Positions 9,207 through 19,100 are shown, numbered from the stretch's first letter. The stretch: DNA of 64,000 nt from Burkholderiales bacterium RIFCSPHIGHO2_12_FULL_63_20 (GCA_001770775.1 MESA01000034.1:91628-155627), one strand, 5' to 3'. Notes: generated by a model from the sequence alone, not told the origin. Program-made: numbers and translations.

Positions 9207-9389
9207 ATGGCCGTTCAGCAAAACAAGAAATCGCCCTCCAAGCGTGGCATGCACCGCTCGCACAATGCACTGGTGACCCCGGGCACGGCCGTTGAAGCCA
9301 CCACCGGTGAAACCCACCTGCGTCACCACATCAGCGCCACCGGTTTCTACCGTGGCCGCAAGGTCCTGAAGACCAAGGCTGACGCCTGA
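9207..9389 (+). CDS. rpmF: 50S ribosomal protein L32
   Basis: A 60-residue basic protein with the L32 N-terminus [20 protein letters not shown] and the C-terminal [10 protein letters not shown] motif. It is the cysteine-free L32 type, with no zinc ribbon, as usual in betaproteobacteria. ATG 9207 follows CGGAG at SD spacing. The gene lies between yceD and plsX, the standard order that ties ribosome and membrane-lipid production together. A strong hairpin with a T run follows (9428-9468). Confidence 0.98.
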   Translation: MAVQQNKKSPSKRGMHRSHNALVTPGTAVEATTGETHLRHHISATGFYRGRKVLKTKADA

Positions 9390-9427
9390 TCAGTCTGCCC
9401 GGCACGTCCGGGCATGACGCAAGCCGC

Positions 9428-9468
9428 AAAAGGCTGGACAAACCGATCATCGGCTTGCCAGCCTTTTT
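9428..9468 (+). terminator. Intrinsic terminator/attenuator between rpmF and plsX
   Basis: AAAAGGCTGG (9428-9437) pairs perfectly with CCAGCCTTTT (9458-9467). The 20-nt loop holds its own CCGA/TCGG mini-stem (9443-9453), and the T run is 9464-9468. It ends 34 bp before the plsX ATG, so it would let rpmF mRNA exceed plsX-fab mRNA. Confidence 0.75.
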
Positions 9469-9501
9469 CTATTGCCGCCTCCCTTTTTGTCCGCGTTCCT
9501 C

Positions 9502-10599
9502 ATGACTGTATCCGCCTCATCCCTGCCTCATGTTCGCCTTGCTGTGGACTGCATGGGCGGTGACCACGGTCCGTCCGTGACCTTGCCTGCCTGCCGCGCC
9601 TTTCTGGATCAGCATCCCGAGGCCGAGTTGTTGCTTGTGGGTTTGCCTGAAGCGTTGGCGCCGGCCAAAGACTGGCCTCGTGCCACCATCGTGCCGGCCA
9701 CCGAAGTGGTCACCATGGACGACCCGGTCGAGGTGGCTTTGCGTCGCAAGAAAGACTCGTCCATGCGTGTGGCCATCAGTCAGGTCAAGGCCACAGCCGA
9801 TCAGCCGGCGGCGGCACAGGCTTGCGTCTCGGCCGGCAATACCGGGGCCTTGATGGCCTTGGCGCGCTACGTCCTCAAAACGGTGGAGGGCATTGACCGT
9901 CCGGCGTTGGCTACCGTCATGCCCAATCAGAACGACGGCTTCACCACCGTGCTCGACCTGGGTGCCAACGTCGACTGCACGGCCGAACACCTGCTGCAGT
10001 TTGCCGTGATGGGCAGCGCCCTGGTCTCGGCGGTGGATGGCAAAGAGGGCCCCAGTGTGGGCCTGCTGAACATCGGCGAAGAAGCGATCAAGGGCAGCGA
10101 GGTCATCAAAGAGGCGGGTGACTTGTTGCGAAAGGCCTCAGATCGGGGGTTGATTAATTTCTACGGCAACGTAGAAGGCAACGATATTTTCAAAGGAACG
10201 TCCGATATTGTGGTCTGTGACGGCTTTGTGGGGAACGTGGCTTTGAAGACCGCTGAGGGGCTGGCGAGCATGTTTGCCTCCTTCATCAAGCAGGAGTTCA
10301 CGCGCACATTGGGCTCCAAAGTGATCGCATTGATCGCGATGCCGGTGTTAAATCGCTTTAAAAAGCGTGTTGACCACCGTCGCTACAGCGGTGCGGCGCT
10401 GCTCGGTTTGCGGGGGCTTGTGTTCAAAAGCCATGGATCTTCGGACAAGCTGGCCTTTGAGGTCGCGTTAAATCGGGCTTATGATGCGGCCCGTCATCGA
10501 CTGCTGGAGCGGGTTCACGACCAGATTGCAGCCACACTCGACAGCCTGCCACCCGCGGTTGCCCAGAGTGATGGGGCGCAAGCTGGGCGTGCGGCCTGA
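9502..10599 (+). CDS. plsX: Phosphate acyltransferase PlsX
   Basis: A 365-residue PlsX. It converts acyl-ACP to acyl-phosphate, the first committed step toward phosphatidic acid. Conserved segments include [17 protein letters not shown] at the start, [26 protein letters not shown], and the phosphate-binding region around [15 protein letters not shown]. The frame opens at TTG 9472, but ATG 9502 gives the standard N-terminus. The stop is 11 bp before fabH, so the two are probably translated from one message. Confidence 0.97.
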   Translation: MTVSASSLPHVRLAVDCMGGDHGPSVTLPACRAFLDQHPEAELLLVGLPEALAPAKDWPRATIVPATEVVTMDDPVEVALRRKKDSSMRVAISQVKATADQPAAAQACVSAGNTGALMALARYVLKTVEGIDRPALATVMPNQNDGFTTVLDLGANVDCTAEHLLQFAVMGSALVSAVDGKEGPSVGLLNIGEEAIKGSEVIKEAGDLLRKASDRGLINFYGNVEGNDIFKGTSDIVVCDGFVGNVALKTAEGLASMFASFIKQEFTRTLGSKVIALIAMPVLNRFKKRVDHRRYSGAALLGLRGLVFKSHGSSDKLAFEVALNRAYDAARHRLLERVHDQIAATLDSLPPAVAQSDGAQAGRAA

Positions 10600-10610
10600 T
10601 CCCTTTTCCA

Positions 10611-11642
<1,032 letters not shown>

Positions 11643-11703
11643 CCATCGGGCTTGACCATCTGGCGCTGCTGCCGTTGAATCCTCTCACAAGGACATTGCA
11701 CAC

Positions 11704-12642
11704 ATGACCGCATTTGCATTCGTTTTCCCCGGCCAGGGCTCCCAGGCTGTGGGCATGCTCAACGCCTGGGAAGGCCACGCTGCCGTGCGTGACACCCTGG
11801 CCGAAGCGTCTGAGGCGCTGGGCGAAGACATCGCCAAGCTGATTGCCGAGGGCCCCAAGGAATCGCTCGATCTCACCACCAACACCCAGCCCGTCATGCT
11901 GACGGCCGGTGTGGCCTGCTGGCGTGCCTGGCAAGCTGAAACCGGTCTGGTGCCGGCTGCGGTGGCCGGTCACTCCTTGGGTGAGTACAGCGCCCTGGTG
12001 GCCGGTGGCGCGCTGACGCTGAAAGACGCGCTGCCGCTGGTGCGCTTCCGTGCGCAGGCCATGCAGGAAGCCGTGCCTGTGGGCGTGGGTGGCATGGCCG
12101 CCATCCTGGGTCTGGACGCTGAGGCCGTGAAGGCTGGATGCGCCGAAGCCGCTGCGGCCGTGGGCGAGCCGGTCGAGGCCGTCAACTTCAACGACCCCAA
12201 GCAGACCGTGATCGCCGGCACCAAAGCCGCCGTCGAGAAGGCTTGCGAGGTGTTGAAGGCCGCAGGCGCCAAGCGCGCGTTGTCGCTGCCCGTGTCGGCG
12301 CCGTTCCACTCCAGCCTGATGAAGCCGGCGGCTGAGCGTCTGAAAGAGAAGCTGGCGGCGACCCCGTTTGCGGTGCCGGCCATCAGTGTGGTCAATAACA
12401 TTGATGTGGCGGTGGTCACCGAAGCCGACGCGCTGCGCGATGCCCTGTATCGTCAGGCCTTTGGTCCGGTGCGCTGGGTGGAAACCATCCAGGCCCTCAA
12501 GGCGCGTGGTCTGACCCATGTGATCGAGTGCGGCCCGGGCAAGGTGCTGGCCGGCATGGTCAAGCGCATCGACGGTGACCTGATCACCACCACCATTTTT
12601 GATCCGGCCTCGCTGGCCGAAGCGAAGGGTCTGCTGGCATGA
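11704..12642 (+). CDS. fabD: Malonyl-CoA:ACP transacylase
   Basis: A 312-residue FabD. The FPGQGSQAVGM motif (8-18), nucleophile S91 in GHSLGEYSALVA and the histidine in SAPFHSSLM (about 200) are all present. It loads malonyl groups on AcpP for FabH and FabF. An AAGGA ribosome site lies 10-14 bp before ATG 11704. The 3' end overlaps fabG by 4 nt (ATGA), indicating translational coupling. Confidence 0.97.
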   Translation: MTAFAFVFPGQGSQAVGMLNAWEGHAAVRDTLAEASEALGEDIAKLIAEGPKESLDLTTNTQPVMLTAGVACWRAWQAETGLVPAAVAGHSLGEYSALVAGGALTLKDALPLVRFRAQAMQEAVPVGVGGMAAILGLDAEAVKAGCAEAAAAVGEPVEAVNFNDPKQTVIAGTKAAVEKACEVLKAAGAKRALSLPVSAPFHSSLMKPAAERLKEKLAATPFAVPAISVVNNIDVAVVTEADALRDALYRQAFGPVRWVETIQALKARGLTHVIECGPGKVLAGMVKRIDGDLITTTIFDPASLAEAKGLLA

Positions 12643-13385
12643 GCACCGATTACAAAGGACAAGTGGCCCTCGTGACGGGCGCCAGCCGCGGCATTGGCCG
12701 CGCCATCGCGGTGGCTCTGGCCCAGCGTGGGGTCAAGGTCATCGGCACGGCCACCACGGACAGCGGCGCACAAGCCATCACCGAGGGGCTGTCGGCGTTC
12801 GAGGGCTCCAAAGGCGTGGTTCTGAACGTCACGGATGCTGTGGCCGTTGAAGCCACGCTCGATGCGATCGTGAAAGAACACGGCGCCTTGCACATTCTGG
12901 TCAACAATGCGGGCATCACCCGTGACACATTGGCCATGCGCATGAAAGACGAAGACTGGGACGCCGTCATCGACACCAACCTCAAGGCGGTTTTCCGCAT
13001 GAGCCGTGCCGTGATGCGCCCCATGATGAAGCAGCGCTACGGTCGCATCATCAACATCACTTCGGTGGTGGGTGCCAGCGGCAACCCCGGTCAGGCCAAC
13101 TATGCAGCGGCCAAAGCTGGTGTCGCAGGCATGACCCGCGCCCTGGCGCGCGAACTGGGTAGCCGCAACATCACCGTCAACTGCGTGGCGCCGGGTTTCA
13201 TCGACACCGACATGACCAAGGCCCTGTCAGAAGAACAACATGCGTCCCTCAAGACCCAGATCCCGCTGGGTCGACTGGGTCAGCCCGAGGACATCGCCGA
13301 GGCCGTGGCCTATCTGGCGGCACCTCAGGCAGGGTACGTGACTGGACAAGAACTGCACGTCAATGGCGGCATGTTCATGAACTGA
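12639..13385 (+). CDS. fabG: 3-oxoacyl-ACP reductase
   Basis: A 248-residue short-chain dehydrogenase. The NADP site TGASRGIGRAIA (14-25), NNAG motif, active-site serine in INITSVVGASGNPG and YAAAKAG (Tyr-x3-Lys) are intact. The end GYVTGQELHVNGGMFMN is typical of FabG. It reduces beta-ketoacyl-ACP in each elongation round. It begins inside the fabD stop (ATGA overlap) and is followed by a hairpin with a T-rich tail. Confidence 0.97.
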   Translation: MSTDYKGQVALVTGASRGIGRAIAVALAQRGVKVIGTATTDSGAQAITEGLSAFEGSKGVVLNVTDAVAVEATLDAIVKEHGALHILVNNAGITRDTLAMRMKDEDWDAVIDTNLKAVFRMSRAVMRPMMKQRYGRIINITSVVGASGNPGQANYAAAKAGVAGMTRALARELGSRNITVNCVAPGFIDTDMTKALSEEQHASLKTQIPLGRLGQPEDIAEAVAYLAAPQAGYVTGQELHVNGGMFMN

Positions 13386-13387
13386 AT

Positions 13388-13421
13388 TTGAGATGATTCT
13401 GGGGAATCTCAATTCCTTTTT
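13388..13421 (+). terminator. Probable partial terminator after fabG
   Basis: TTGAGAT (13388-13394) pairs with ATCTCAA (13406-13412) across an 11-nt loop, followed by TTCCTTTTT. It begins just after the fabG stop and would separate fabG from the highly expressed acpP. A TAAAAT -10-like element (13455-13460) follows, without a good -35. Confidence 0.5.
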
Positions 13422-13494
13422 CACATCGGCCGGCGTGTCTTCACGTTGAGCCGGTAAAATCCCTGGTTTGTTTGAATCACCTCCTGGAGGAGTC

Positions 13495-13734
13495 ATGAGC
13501 GATATCGAAGCACGCGTCAAGAAAATCATTGCAGAACAACTCGGTGTTGCCGAGTCGGAAGTCACCCCCGAGAAGGCTTTCGTGGCCGATCTGGGCGCTG
13601 ACTCCCTGGACACCGTTGAACTGGTGATGGCCCTGGAAGACGAGTTCGGCATCGAGATCCCAGACGAGGAAGCTGAAAAGATCACCAGCGTCCAACTGGC
13701 GATCGACTACGCCAAGGCTCACAGCAAGGCCTGA
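13495..13734 (+). CDS. acpP: Acyl carrier protein
   Basis: A 79-residue acidic acyl carrier protein. The phosphopantetheine attachment serine is S37 in [16 protein letters not shown]. It carries growing acyl chains for all the Fab enzymes and is activated by AcpS (26177). ATG 13495 follows a strong GGAGGAG site, the best ribosome site in this region, consistent with high expression. The frame opens upstream, but [12 protein letters not shown] is the conserved start. Confidence 0.98.
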   Translation: MSDIEARVKKIIAEQLGVAESEVTPEKAFVADLGADSLDTVELVMALEDEFGIEIPDEEAEKITSVQLAIDYAKAHSKA

Positions 13735-13750
13735 TCCTGCTGAGCGATAC

Positions 13751-13770
13751 CAAGGCCCTTCGGGGCCTTG
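13751..13770 (+). terminator. UUCG-tetraloop hairpin after acpP
   Basis: CAAGGCCC-TTCG-GGGCCTTG is a perfect 8-bp stem with a UUCG tetraloop, 17 bp after the acpP stop. No T run follows. It may act as a 3' stabiliser or leaky terminator, keeping acpP mRNA abundant relative to fabF. Confidence 0.6.
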
Positions 13771-13806
13771 TTCGCATCGAATCCAACCTTAATTACCTAC
13801 TCAAGC

Positions 13807-15051
13807 ATGACCCGTCGTCGCGTCGTCGTCACAGGCCTGGGCCTGGTTACCCCCGTGGGGAACAACGTTCAGGATTCCTGGTCGAACCTGCTTGCAGGCC
13901 AGTCAGGCATTCAAACCATCACCAAGTTCGACGCCTCGGCGTTAGCCTGCCAGTTTGCAGGTGAGGTCAAGGGCTTCAACATCGAGGACTACATCCCCGG
14001 TAAAGAAGCGCGCCACATGGACACCTTCATCCATTACGGCCTGGCTGCTTCGATGCAGGCCGTCCGTGATGCGGGTCTGCCCACCGGTGAGGCACTGGCC
14101 CCGGAGGTCGCCGAGCGCATTGGCGTCATGGTGGGCTCCGGCATTGGTGGCCTGCCCATGATCGAACAGACCCACAAGGACTACATGGAGCGCGGTGCCC
14201 GTCGCATCTCTCCGTTCTTTGTGCCCGCCTCGATCATCAACATGATCTCCGGTCATGTCTCGATCCAGTTTGGCTTCAAGGGTCCCAACATTGGTGTGGT
14301 CACGGCTTGCACCACGGGTCTGCACGCCATTGGCCTGGCGGCACGCATGATTCAATGCGGCGATGCCGACGTCATGGTGGCTGGTGGTGCTGAGTCCACC
14401 GTGTCGCCGCTGGGTGTGGGTGGCTTTGCGGCCGCGCGCGCACTGTCGACGCGCAACGACGACCCCCAGACGGCTTCGCGCCCCTGGGACAAGGACCGCG
14501 ACGGCTTCGTGCTGGGTGAGGGCGCCGGTGTCATGGTGCTCGAAGAGTACGAAAGCGCCAAGGCGCGTGGCGCCAAGATCTACGCCGAGTTGGTTGGCTT
14601 TGGCATGAGCGGCGATGCGTACCACATGACCGCACCCGATGTGGACGGCCCGCGCCGCTCCATGTTGAACGCCTTGCGCGACGCCGGTCTGAACACCGAT
14701 CAGGTGCAGTACCTCAACGCGCACGGTACCTCTACGCCTCTGGGCGACGTCAACGAAACCAACGCCATCAAGGCCGCGTTCGGTGACGACGCCAAGAAGC
14801 TGGTGGTCAACTCGACCAAGTCCATGACCGGTCACCTCCTGGGTGGTGCGGGTGGCATCGAGTCGGTCTTCACCGTGCTGGCGATTCACAACCAAGTGTC
14901 GCCGCCCACGATGAACATCTTCAACCAGGATCCCGAGTGCGACCTGGACTACTGCGCCAACGTGGCGCGTGAGATGAAGATCGATGCCGCGCTGAAGAAT
15001 AACTTCGGCTTCGGCGGCACCAACGGTTCGCTGGTGTTCAAGCGCGCCTGA
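13807..15051 (+). CDS. fabF: 3-oxoacyl-ACP synthase II (KAS II)
   Basis: A 414-residue condensing enzyme. It begins [20 protein letters not shown]. The nucleophile is C168 in [11 protein letters not shown], with the two histidines in [11 protein letters not shown] and [12 protein letters not shown]. The ending [14 protein letters not shown] is typical. It elongates acyl-ACP and makes cis-vaccenate precursors. ATG 13807 has no obvious SD sequence (CTACTCAAGC precedes it). An upstream TTG at 13768 would start inside the hairpin and is rejected. Confidence 0.97.
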   Translation: MTRRRVVVTGLGLVTPVGNNVQDSWSNLLAGQSGIQTITKFDASALACQFAGEVKGFNIEDYIPGKEARHMDTFIHYGLAASMQAVRDAGLPTGEALAPEVAERIGVMVGSGIGGLPMIEQTHKDYMERGARRISPFFVPASIINMISGHVSIQFGFKGPNIGVVTACTTGLHAIGLAARMIQCGDADVMVAGGAESTVSPLGVGGFAAARALSTRNDDPQTASRPWDKDRDGFVLGEGAGVMVLEEYESAKARGAKIYAELVGFGMSGDAYHMTAPDVDGPRRSMLNALRDAGLNTDQVQYLNAHGTSTPLGDVNETNAIKAAFGDDAKKLVVNSTKSMTGHLLGGAGGIESVFTVLAIHNQVSPPTMNIFNQDPECDLDYCANVAREMKIDAALKNNFGFGGTNGSLVFKRA

Positions 15052-15089
15052 TTCCGGTGCGGGCGCCGGTGCGCCCGCCCGAGACTGCC

Positions 15090-15770
15090 ATGGCGCTGTC
15101 TCCCTTGCTTGCTCCTGTCACCTGGCGTCTGCAGCCTGGTGCTGCCGGCGCGCCCTGGGTGCGCCTCTTTGGCGCTGTCCTGTTGCTCTTACTCTCCGTT
15201 CTGTGCGGTGCCTGGTCGCTGGCTCTTGGGCTGGACGTGTGGCGAGGGGGGCGCTCGGCCTGGGGGTTGCTGACCTGTGCGCCAATCGCGTGGTTGTGGT
15301 GGCACCTGTTCCGACACGGCTGGGTCAGCTTGCACACGGCGGCGCCTGTGTTGTCGCTGACCTGGGCAGGACCGGTTCAGGATGAGCCTGTCGCCGGAGG
15401 TTGGCGACTGGGTGGGCTGACCGCCACGCCGGCAGATGTGCGCTGCCTGCTTGACGCCCAGGGCTGGCTCCTGTGCCGCATCCAGGCGGTGGGCGAGGGC
15501 ACTTCGTCACCCGCCGTGCACTGGTGCTGGATTCAGACCCAGGCCTGCCCGGATGTGCACCGTTTTCGTACCCTGATCTCCTTGCCCTCTCGCTTGACCA
15601 CCGTGGTCGGGGGGAAGTCTGACGTGCGTTCGCCAGCAGTGGCATCATGGTCGCTTCGTCGCCAACCATCAGGAATCGATTTGCGGGGACCTTCAGACAC
15701 GTTCATGCCCACCCAGCCTTTGTGCGCCTGCGGCGAAGCGCCGGGCCCGACAGACAAGGACCGTTCGTGA
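15090..15770 (+). CDS. Hypothetical two-helix membrane protein, possibly YgfX-like, coupled to rpoE
   Basis: A 226-residue protein I do not firmly recognise. Helix 1 (about 25-48) and helix 2 (57-74) form a short hairpin, and the rest (about 80-226) is a soluble, tryptophan-rich part. The layout (two helices, then a small beta-rich domain with GGWRLGG and GWLLCRI) recalls YgfX/CptA-type proteins, but this is only inference. ATG 15090 is chosen; a GTG at 15057 is in frame. Its TGA overlaps the rpoE GTG by 4 nt (GTGA), so rpoE translation probably depends on it. The last 40 residues are proline/arginine-rich and low complexity. Confidence 0.7.
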   Translation: MALSPLLAPVTWRLQPGAAGAPWVRLFGAVLLLLLSVLCGAWSLALGLDVWRGGRSAWGLLTCAPIAWLWWHLFRHGWVSLHTAAPVLSLTWAGPVQDEPVAGGWRLGGLTATPADVRCLLDAQGWLLCRIQAVGEGTSSPAVHWCWIQTQACPDVHRFRTLISLPSRLTTVVGGKSDVRSPAVASWSLRRQPSGIDLRGPSDTFMPTQPLCACGEAPGPTDKDRS

Positions 15771-16399
15771 GCGACGCAGAGTCTCCCGTTCCGTCGCTCG
15801 ACGTCGATGCGCCCCTGGTTGAGCGGGTGCAGCGGGGTGACCAGCGTGCCTTTGAGATGCTGGTCATCAAGTACCAGCGCCGCATCGAGCGTCTGATTGC
15901 CCGCATGGTCCGGGATGTGGACCTGGTGGAGGACATCGCCCAGGAAACCTTCATTCGCGCCTACCGGGCCTTGCCCAATTTCCGTGGCGACAGCGCGTTC
16001 TACACCTGGCTTTACCGGATTGCGGTGAACACGGCCAAAAAGGCCATGATCGGCTTGGTGCGCGATCCGGTGATCACGGAGTCGGCCATGGCCTCGCTGG
16101 CCGATGAGGACGACGGGGGTTCGCGCGTCGAGAACGAGCTGACCTCGGGCGAGACCCCCGAGTCGCTGTTGGCCAGCCGCCAGATCGGCGAGGCGGTGAA
16201 TGCGGCCATCGACGCCCTGTCCGAAGACCTGCGCCAGGCCATCACCCTGCGTGAAATCGAAGGCCTGAGCTACGAGGAAATCGCCGAGATGATGAACTGC
16301 CCGATCGGCACGGTGCGCTCGCGCATCTACCGGGCGCGCGAGGCCATTGCCACCCGCTTGCGCCCCATGCTCGACGCCCGCCAAGGCGAGCGGTGGTGA
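15767..16399 (+). CDS. rpoE: ECF sigma factor RpoE (AlgU-like)
   Basis: A 210-residue group-4 sigma factor. Region 2 (AFEMLVIKYQRRIERLIARM, then DVEDIAQETF-like core and NFRGDSAFYTWLYRIAVNTAK) and region 4 (LREIEGLSYEEIAEMMNCPIGTVRSRIYRAREAI) are complete. It directs envelope-stress transcription and is held by RseA next door. Start is GTG 15767 with AAGGA upstream, overlapping the previous gene by 4 nt. An upstream ATG-like start would add 40 residues with no family similarity. Downstream gaps carry repeated GTGAACT motifs that resemble its own -35 element. Confidence 0.95.
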   Translation: MSDAESPVPSLDVDAPLVERVQRGDQRAFEMLVIKYQRRIERLIARMVRDVDLVEDIAQETFIRAYRALPNFRGDSAFYTWLYRIAVNTAKKAMIGLVRDPVITESAMASLADEDDGGSRVENELTSGETPESLLASRQIGEAVNAAIDALSEDLRQAITLREIEGLSYEEIAEMMNCPIGTVRSRIYRAREAIATRLRPMLDARQGERW

Positions 16400-16409
16400 A
16401 GCCGCGACC

Positions 16410-16469
16410 GTGAACTGGCTCACGGGTTTGCAAAGTTGAGTGAACTTTTGCTGCAAGGGGTGATCACAC
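16410..16469 (+). promoter_or_regulatory. Two GTGAACT motifs, candidate sigma-E -35 elements before rseA
   Basis: GTGAACT occurs at 16410-16416 and again exactly 30 bp later at 16440-16446. The second gives GAACTT, 16 bp, then TCACAC (16464-16469), close to the sigma-E pattern GAACTT-N16-TCTGA. It would place a start about 50 bp before rseA. The first copy lacks a matching -10. Confidence 0.4.
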
Positions 16470-16523
16470 CCACCAATCACGGTGCTGGGTCCAGTGCCAT
16501 CCATGTGAAGCAGGAGCCGCCTT

Positions 16524-17270
16524 ATGTCAGATCAATCCCGTTCAACCGATGCGTCCCGTGAAGCATTGTCTGCGCTGGTCGATGGTCAGGCTCGCCCGGA
16601 CGAGCTCTCTCAGATCCTGCAGGCGTGGAAAGGCGATGCCGACACCCGTGCAGCATGGCGTGATTACCAGTTTGTCGGTGATGTGATGCGTTCGGCCGAG
16701 CTGGCGCAGGGCACCGACAGCGATCGTTTCTTGCACAACTTCCGGGCCCGTCTGGCTGAAGAGCCGGTGGTGCTGGCGCCCGCTGCGGCCCGTGCGGTCG
16801 AGCCTCGTGTGGCGCCGGCTGCCATGCCCGCGGCCGCGCCGGCAGTGGCCTTGCGCCGCCGTGCCTGGATGGGGCCCACTGCCGTGGCCGCAGGCTTTGT
16901 GATGGTGGTGGGGGCCATGGTGTCGGCCTTGGCGCCCATGTCCACGGTACCTGCCGAGGCCTTGGCATCCGGCGAGCAACGCATTCAACTGGCATCGCAG
17001 GACGCGGATCCTTCCCTGGGTGTCGCCGCCGTGGTGCCGATGGCTTCGGCGCTGGTGTCGACCGATGCGATCCTGTCGACCTCACTGAGCCTGCAACCGG
17101 TGGCCGATGCGGGCCACTCCTTCAGCCGCCCGGCTCGGGCCAGTGCCTTGCTCATCCGCGATCCTCGCCTGGATCAGGCGTTGGGCATTCGGCGGGGCGC
17201 GGGGCCACAGGATGCGTCTTTTGCATCGCCCCATGCGCTGAGCCAAACCGTGGCGTTCGAGGCCCCCTGA
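16524..17270 (+). CDS. rseA: Sigma-E negative regulatory protein (anti-sigma factor) RseA
   Basis: A 248-residue protein. The cytoplasmic N-terminus SREALSALVDGQARPDELSQ is the conserved anti-sigma domain. A single membrane helix lies at about 116-140 (MGPTAVAAGFVMVVGAMVSA), and a periplasmic tail of about 100 residues follows. It would sequester RpoE at the inner membrane until cleaved under envelope stress. AGGAG precedes ATG 16524. The stretch 85-110 is an alanine/proline/valine linker. No rseB follows; the next gene is the MucD protease. Confidence 0.9.
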   Translation: MSDQSRSTDASREALSALVDGQARPDELSQILQAWKGDADTRAAWRDYQFVGDVMRSAELAQGTDSDRFLHNFRARLAEEPVVLAPAAARAVEPRVAPAAMPAAAPAVALRRRAWMGPTAVAAGFVMVVGAMVSALAPMSTVPAEALASGEQRIQLASQDADPSLGVAAVVPMASALVSTDAILSTSLSLQPVADAGHSFSRPARASALLIRDPRLDQALGIRRGAGPQDASFASPHALSQTVAFEAP

Positions 17271-17333
17271 GGGGTTTTCGGCGTCAGGCTGTCAACCGCA
17301 CAGCCTGGCTTTACATTCATTGACCATCTTCCC

Positions 17334-17364
17334 GTGAACTGTTGGGGTCCGCCAAGGATCCAGA
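17334..17364 (+). promoter_or_regulatory. Third GTGAACT motif, candidate sigma-E promoter for mucD
   Basis: GTGAACT at 17334-17340 (as GAACTG) is followed 17 bp later by TCCAGA (17359-17364). This would place a transcript start about 45-50 bp before mucD. The same 7-mer occurs twice before rseA. The -10 is a weak match. Confidence 0.35.
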
Positions 17365-17416
17365 CAGTTCCGGTTTCTGTCGTTTGTGTTTTCTCGATTC
17401 AATGAGGTGATTGCCC

Positions 17417-18970
17417 ATGTCGGTTTCTCAACAGTCTGCCTCTTCCACGTCATCGGTGGTGCGCCGCACGCTCGTCGTCGGGGCCGTGGTGTCGGCGGTA
17501 GGGCTGGTTTTGAGTTCGAGCCTGTTTCCGCATGCTTCTCAGGCGCAGCAACCTGCTGCCGCCCTGGCCCCCGCCCCCGCGCCGGCAAACGCGCCCCCTG
17601 TGCTGGTCACCGGCCTGCCTGATTTCACCCAACTGGTCGAGAAAGTCGGGCCGGCAGTGGTCAGCATCAGGACCACGCAGCGCGTGGACAGCGATGACGC
17701 AGGCGAGACCGATGAGGCCGAAGCGCAAATGCGCGAGTTCTTCCGACGCTTCTTTGGAACACCTCTGCCTGAATCTGCGCCGCGCCGCAACACACCGCCT
17801 CAAGGCGGGCCGGGCGGCCAGGGAGAGGAGCGTCCTCGTGGACTCGGTTCGGGTTTCATCGTGAGCCAGGACGGTTATGTACTGACCAACGCCCACGTGG
17901 TGGAAGGTGCCGACGAGGTGTACGTCAACCTGACCGACAAGCGCGAGTTCAAGGCCAAGGTGGTGGGCACCGACAAGCGCACGGATGTGGCCGTCCTCAA
18001 GATCGAGGCCACCAAGCTGCCAGTGCCGGTGCGGGTGGGCGATGTCAACCGCCTGAAGGTGGGCGAGTGGGTGATGGCCATTGGCACGCCCTTCGGGCTG
18101 GAGAACACCGTCACGGCCGGCATCGTGAGTGCCAAAGCGCGTGACACGGGCGAAGAGATCCGTTTCATCCAGACCGATGTGGCCGTCAACCCCGGCAACT
18201 CGGGCGGCCCGCTGATCAACATGCGCGGCGAGGTGGTGGGCATCAACTCCCAGATCCTGAGTCGCTCCGGTGGGTTCATGGGCATCTCCCTGTCCATCCC
18301 CATTGACGACGCCATGAAGGTGGCCGACCAGCTGCGCACCAGCGGCAAGGTGACCCGTGGCCGCATTGGCGTGTCGATTGCGCCGGTGACCAAGGAGGTG
18401 GCCGAGTCCATTGGCTTGGGCAAGGCCATGGGCGCGCTGGTGCAAGGCGTTGAGTCCGGCACACCCGCCGACAAAGCCGGCCTGGAGGCCGGTGACATCA
18501 TCACGCAGTTCAATGGGACAGCCATCGAGAACGTGGCCGATCTGCCGCGTCTGGTGGCTGCCACGAAACCGGGGACCACGTCCACCCTGAAGGTCTTCCG
18601 CCGGGGTGCCTACAAGGACCTGAAGGTGACCGTGGCCGAGCTCGATGCGCCCACCTCGACCGCAACGAAGTCTGCGCCGGCCAAACTGGCCGCCAATGCC
18701 CTGGGCCTAAGCCTGGTGGACCTCAATGCCGCCCAGAAGCGTGAGCTGCGCCAGAGCGGTGGTGTGTTGGTGGAAAAGGTACAGGGCCCGGCTGCCCGCG
18801 CGGGCCTGCGTCCGGGTGACGTGATCTTGTCGGTGGCCAATGTTCAGGTGGCCGACGTGAAGCAATTCGAGGCCACCCTGGCCAAGGTCGACAAGGCCCG
18901 CCCGGTCAGCGTGCTGGTTCGCCGCGGGGAATGGGCGCAGTACGTGGTCATCCGTCCCGCCGCACAATGA
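17417..18970 (+). CDS. mucD: Periplasmic serine protease/chaperone, DegP/MucD family
   Basis: A 517-residue HtrA-family protease. An N-terminal signal/anchor (about 18-40) is followed by an Ala/Pro linker. The trypsin-like domain has the triad in TNAHVV (His), TDVAVLKI (Asp) and NPGNSGGPL (Ser). Two PDZ domains follow, GSGIV-type loops absent but GDIITQFNGTAI and GDVILSVANVQV present. It degrades or refolds damaged envelope proteins and would feed back on RpoE signalling. ATG 17417 follows GAGGTG. It sits directly after rseA, where many relatives have rseB in between. Confidence 0.95.
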   Translation: MSVSQQSASSTSSVVRRTLVVGAVVSAVGLVLSSSLFPHASQAQQPAAALAPAPAPANAPPVLVTGLPDFTQLVEKVGPAVVSIRTTQRVDSDDAGETDEAEAQMREFFRRFFGTPLPESAPRRNTPPQGGPGGQGEERPRGLGSGFIVSQDGYVLTNAHVVEGADEVYVNLTDKREFKAKVVGTDKRTDVAVLKIEATKLPVPVRVGDVNRLKVGEWVMAIGTPFGLENTVTAGIVSAKARDTGEEIRFIQTDVAVNPGNSGGPLINMRGEVVGINSQILSRSGGFMGISLSIPIDDAMKVADQLRTSGKVTRGRIGVSIAPVTKEVAESIGLGKAMGALVQGVESGTPADKAGLEAGDIITQFNGTAIENVADLPRLVAATKPGTTSTLKVFRRGAYKDLKVTVAELDAPTSTATKSAPAKLAANALGLSLVDLNAAQKRELRQSGGVLVEKVQGPAARAGLRPGDVILSVANVQVADVKQFEATLAKVDKARPVSVLVRRGEWAQYVVIRPAAQ

Positions 18971-19004
18971 TCTGACTTTTTCAGCTGCTGATAAATGTGT
19001 GCCT

Positions 19005-19038
19005 GACCCTGGGCGGTGTCCCTGTACCGCTCAGGGTC
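19005..19038 (+). terminator. Strong hairpin terminator after mucD
   Basis: GACCCTGGGCGGT (19005-19017) pairs with ACCGCTCAGGGTC (19026-19038), 13 bp with one G-U pair and an 8-nt loop. TTGTCATTTT follows. It closes the sigma-E operon and opens a 400-bp gene-free stretch before lepA. Confidence 0.7.
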
Positions 19039-19100
19039 TTGTCATTTTGCGGGCCGGAAGGCTCGGCGGGCGGACGGGGCGTGAGGTGGTCGAGGTGCGC

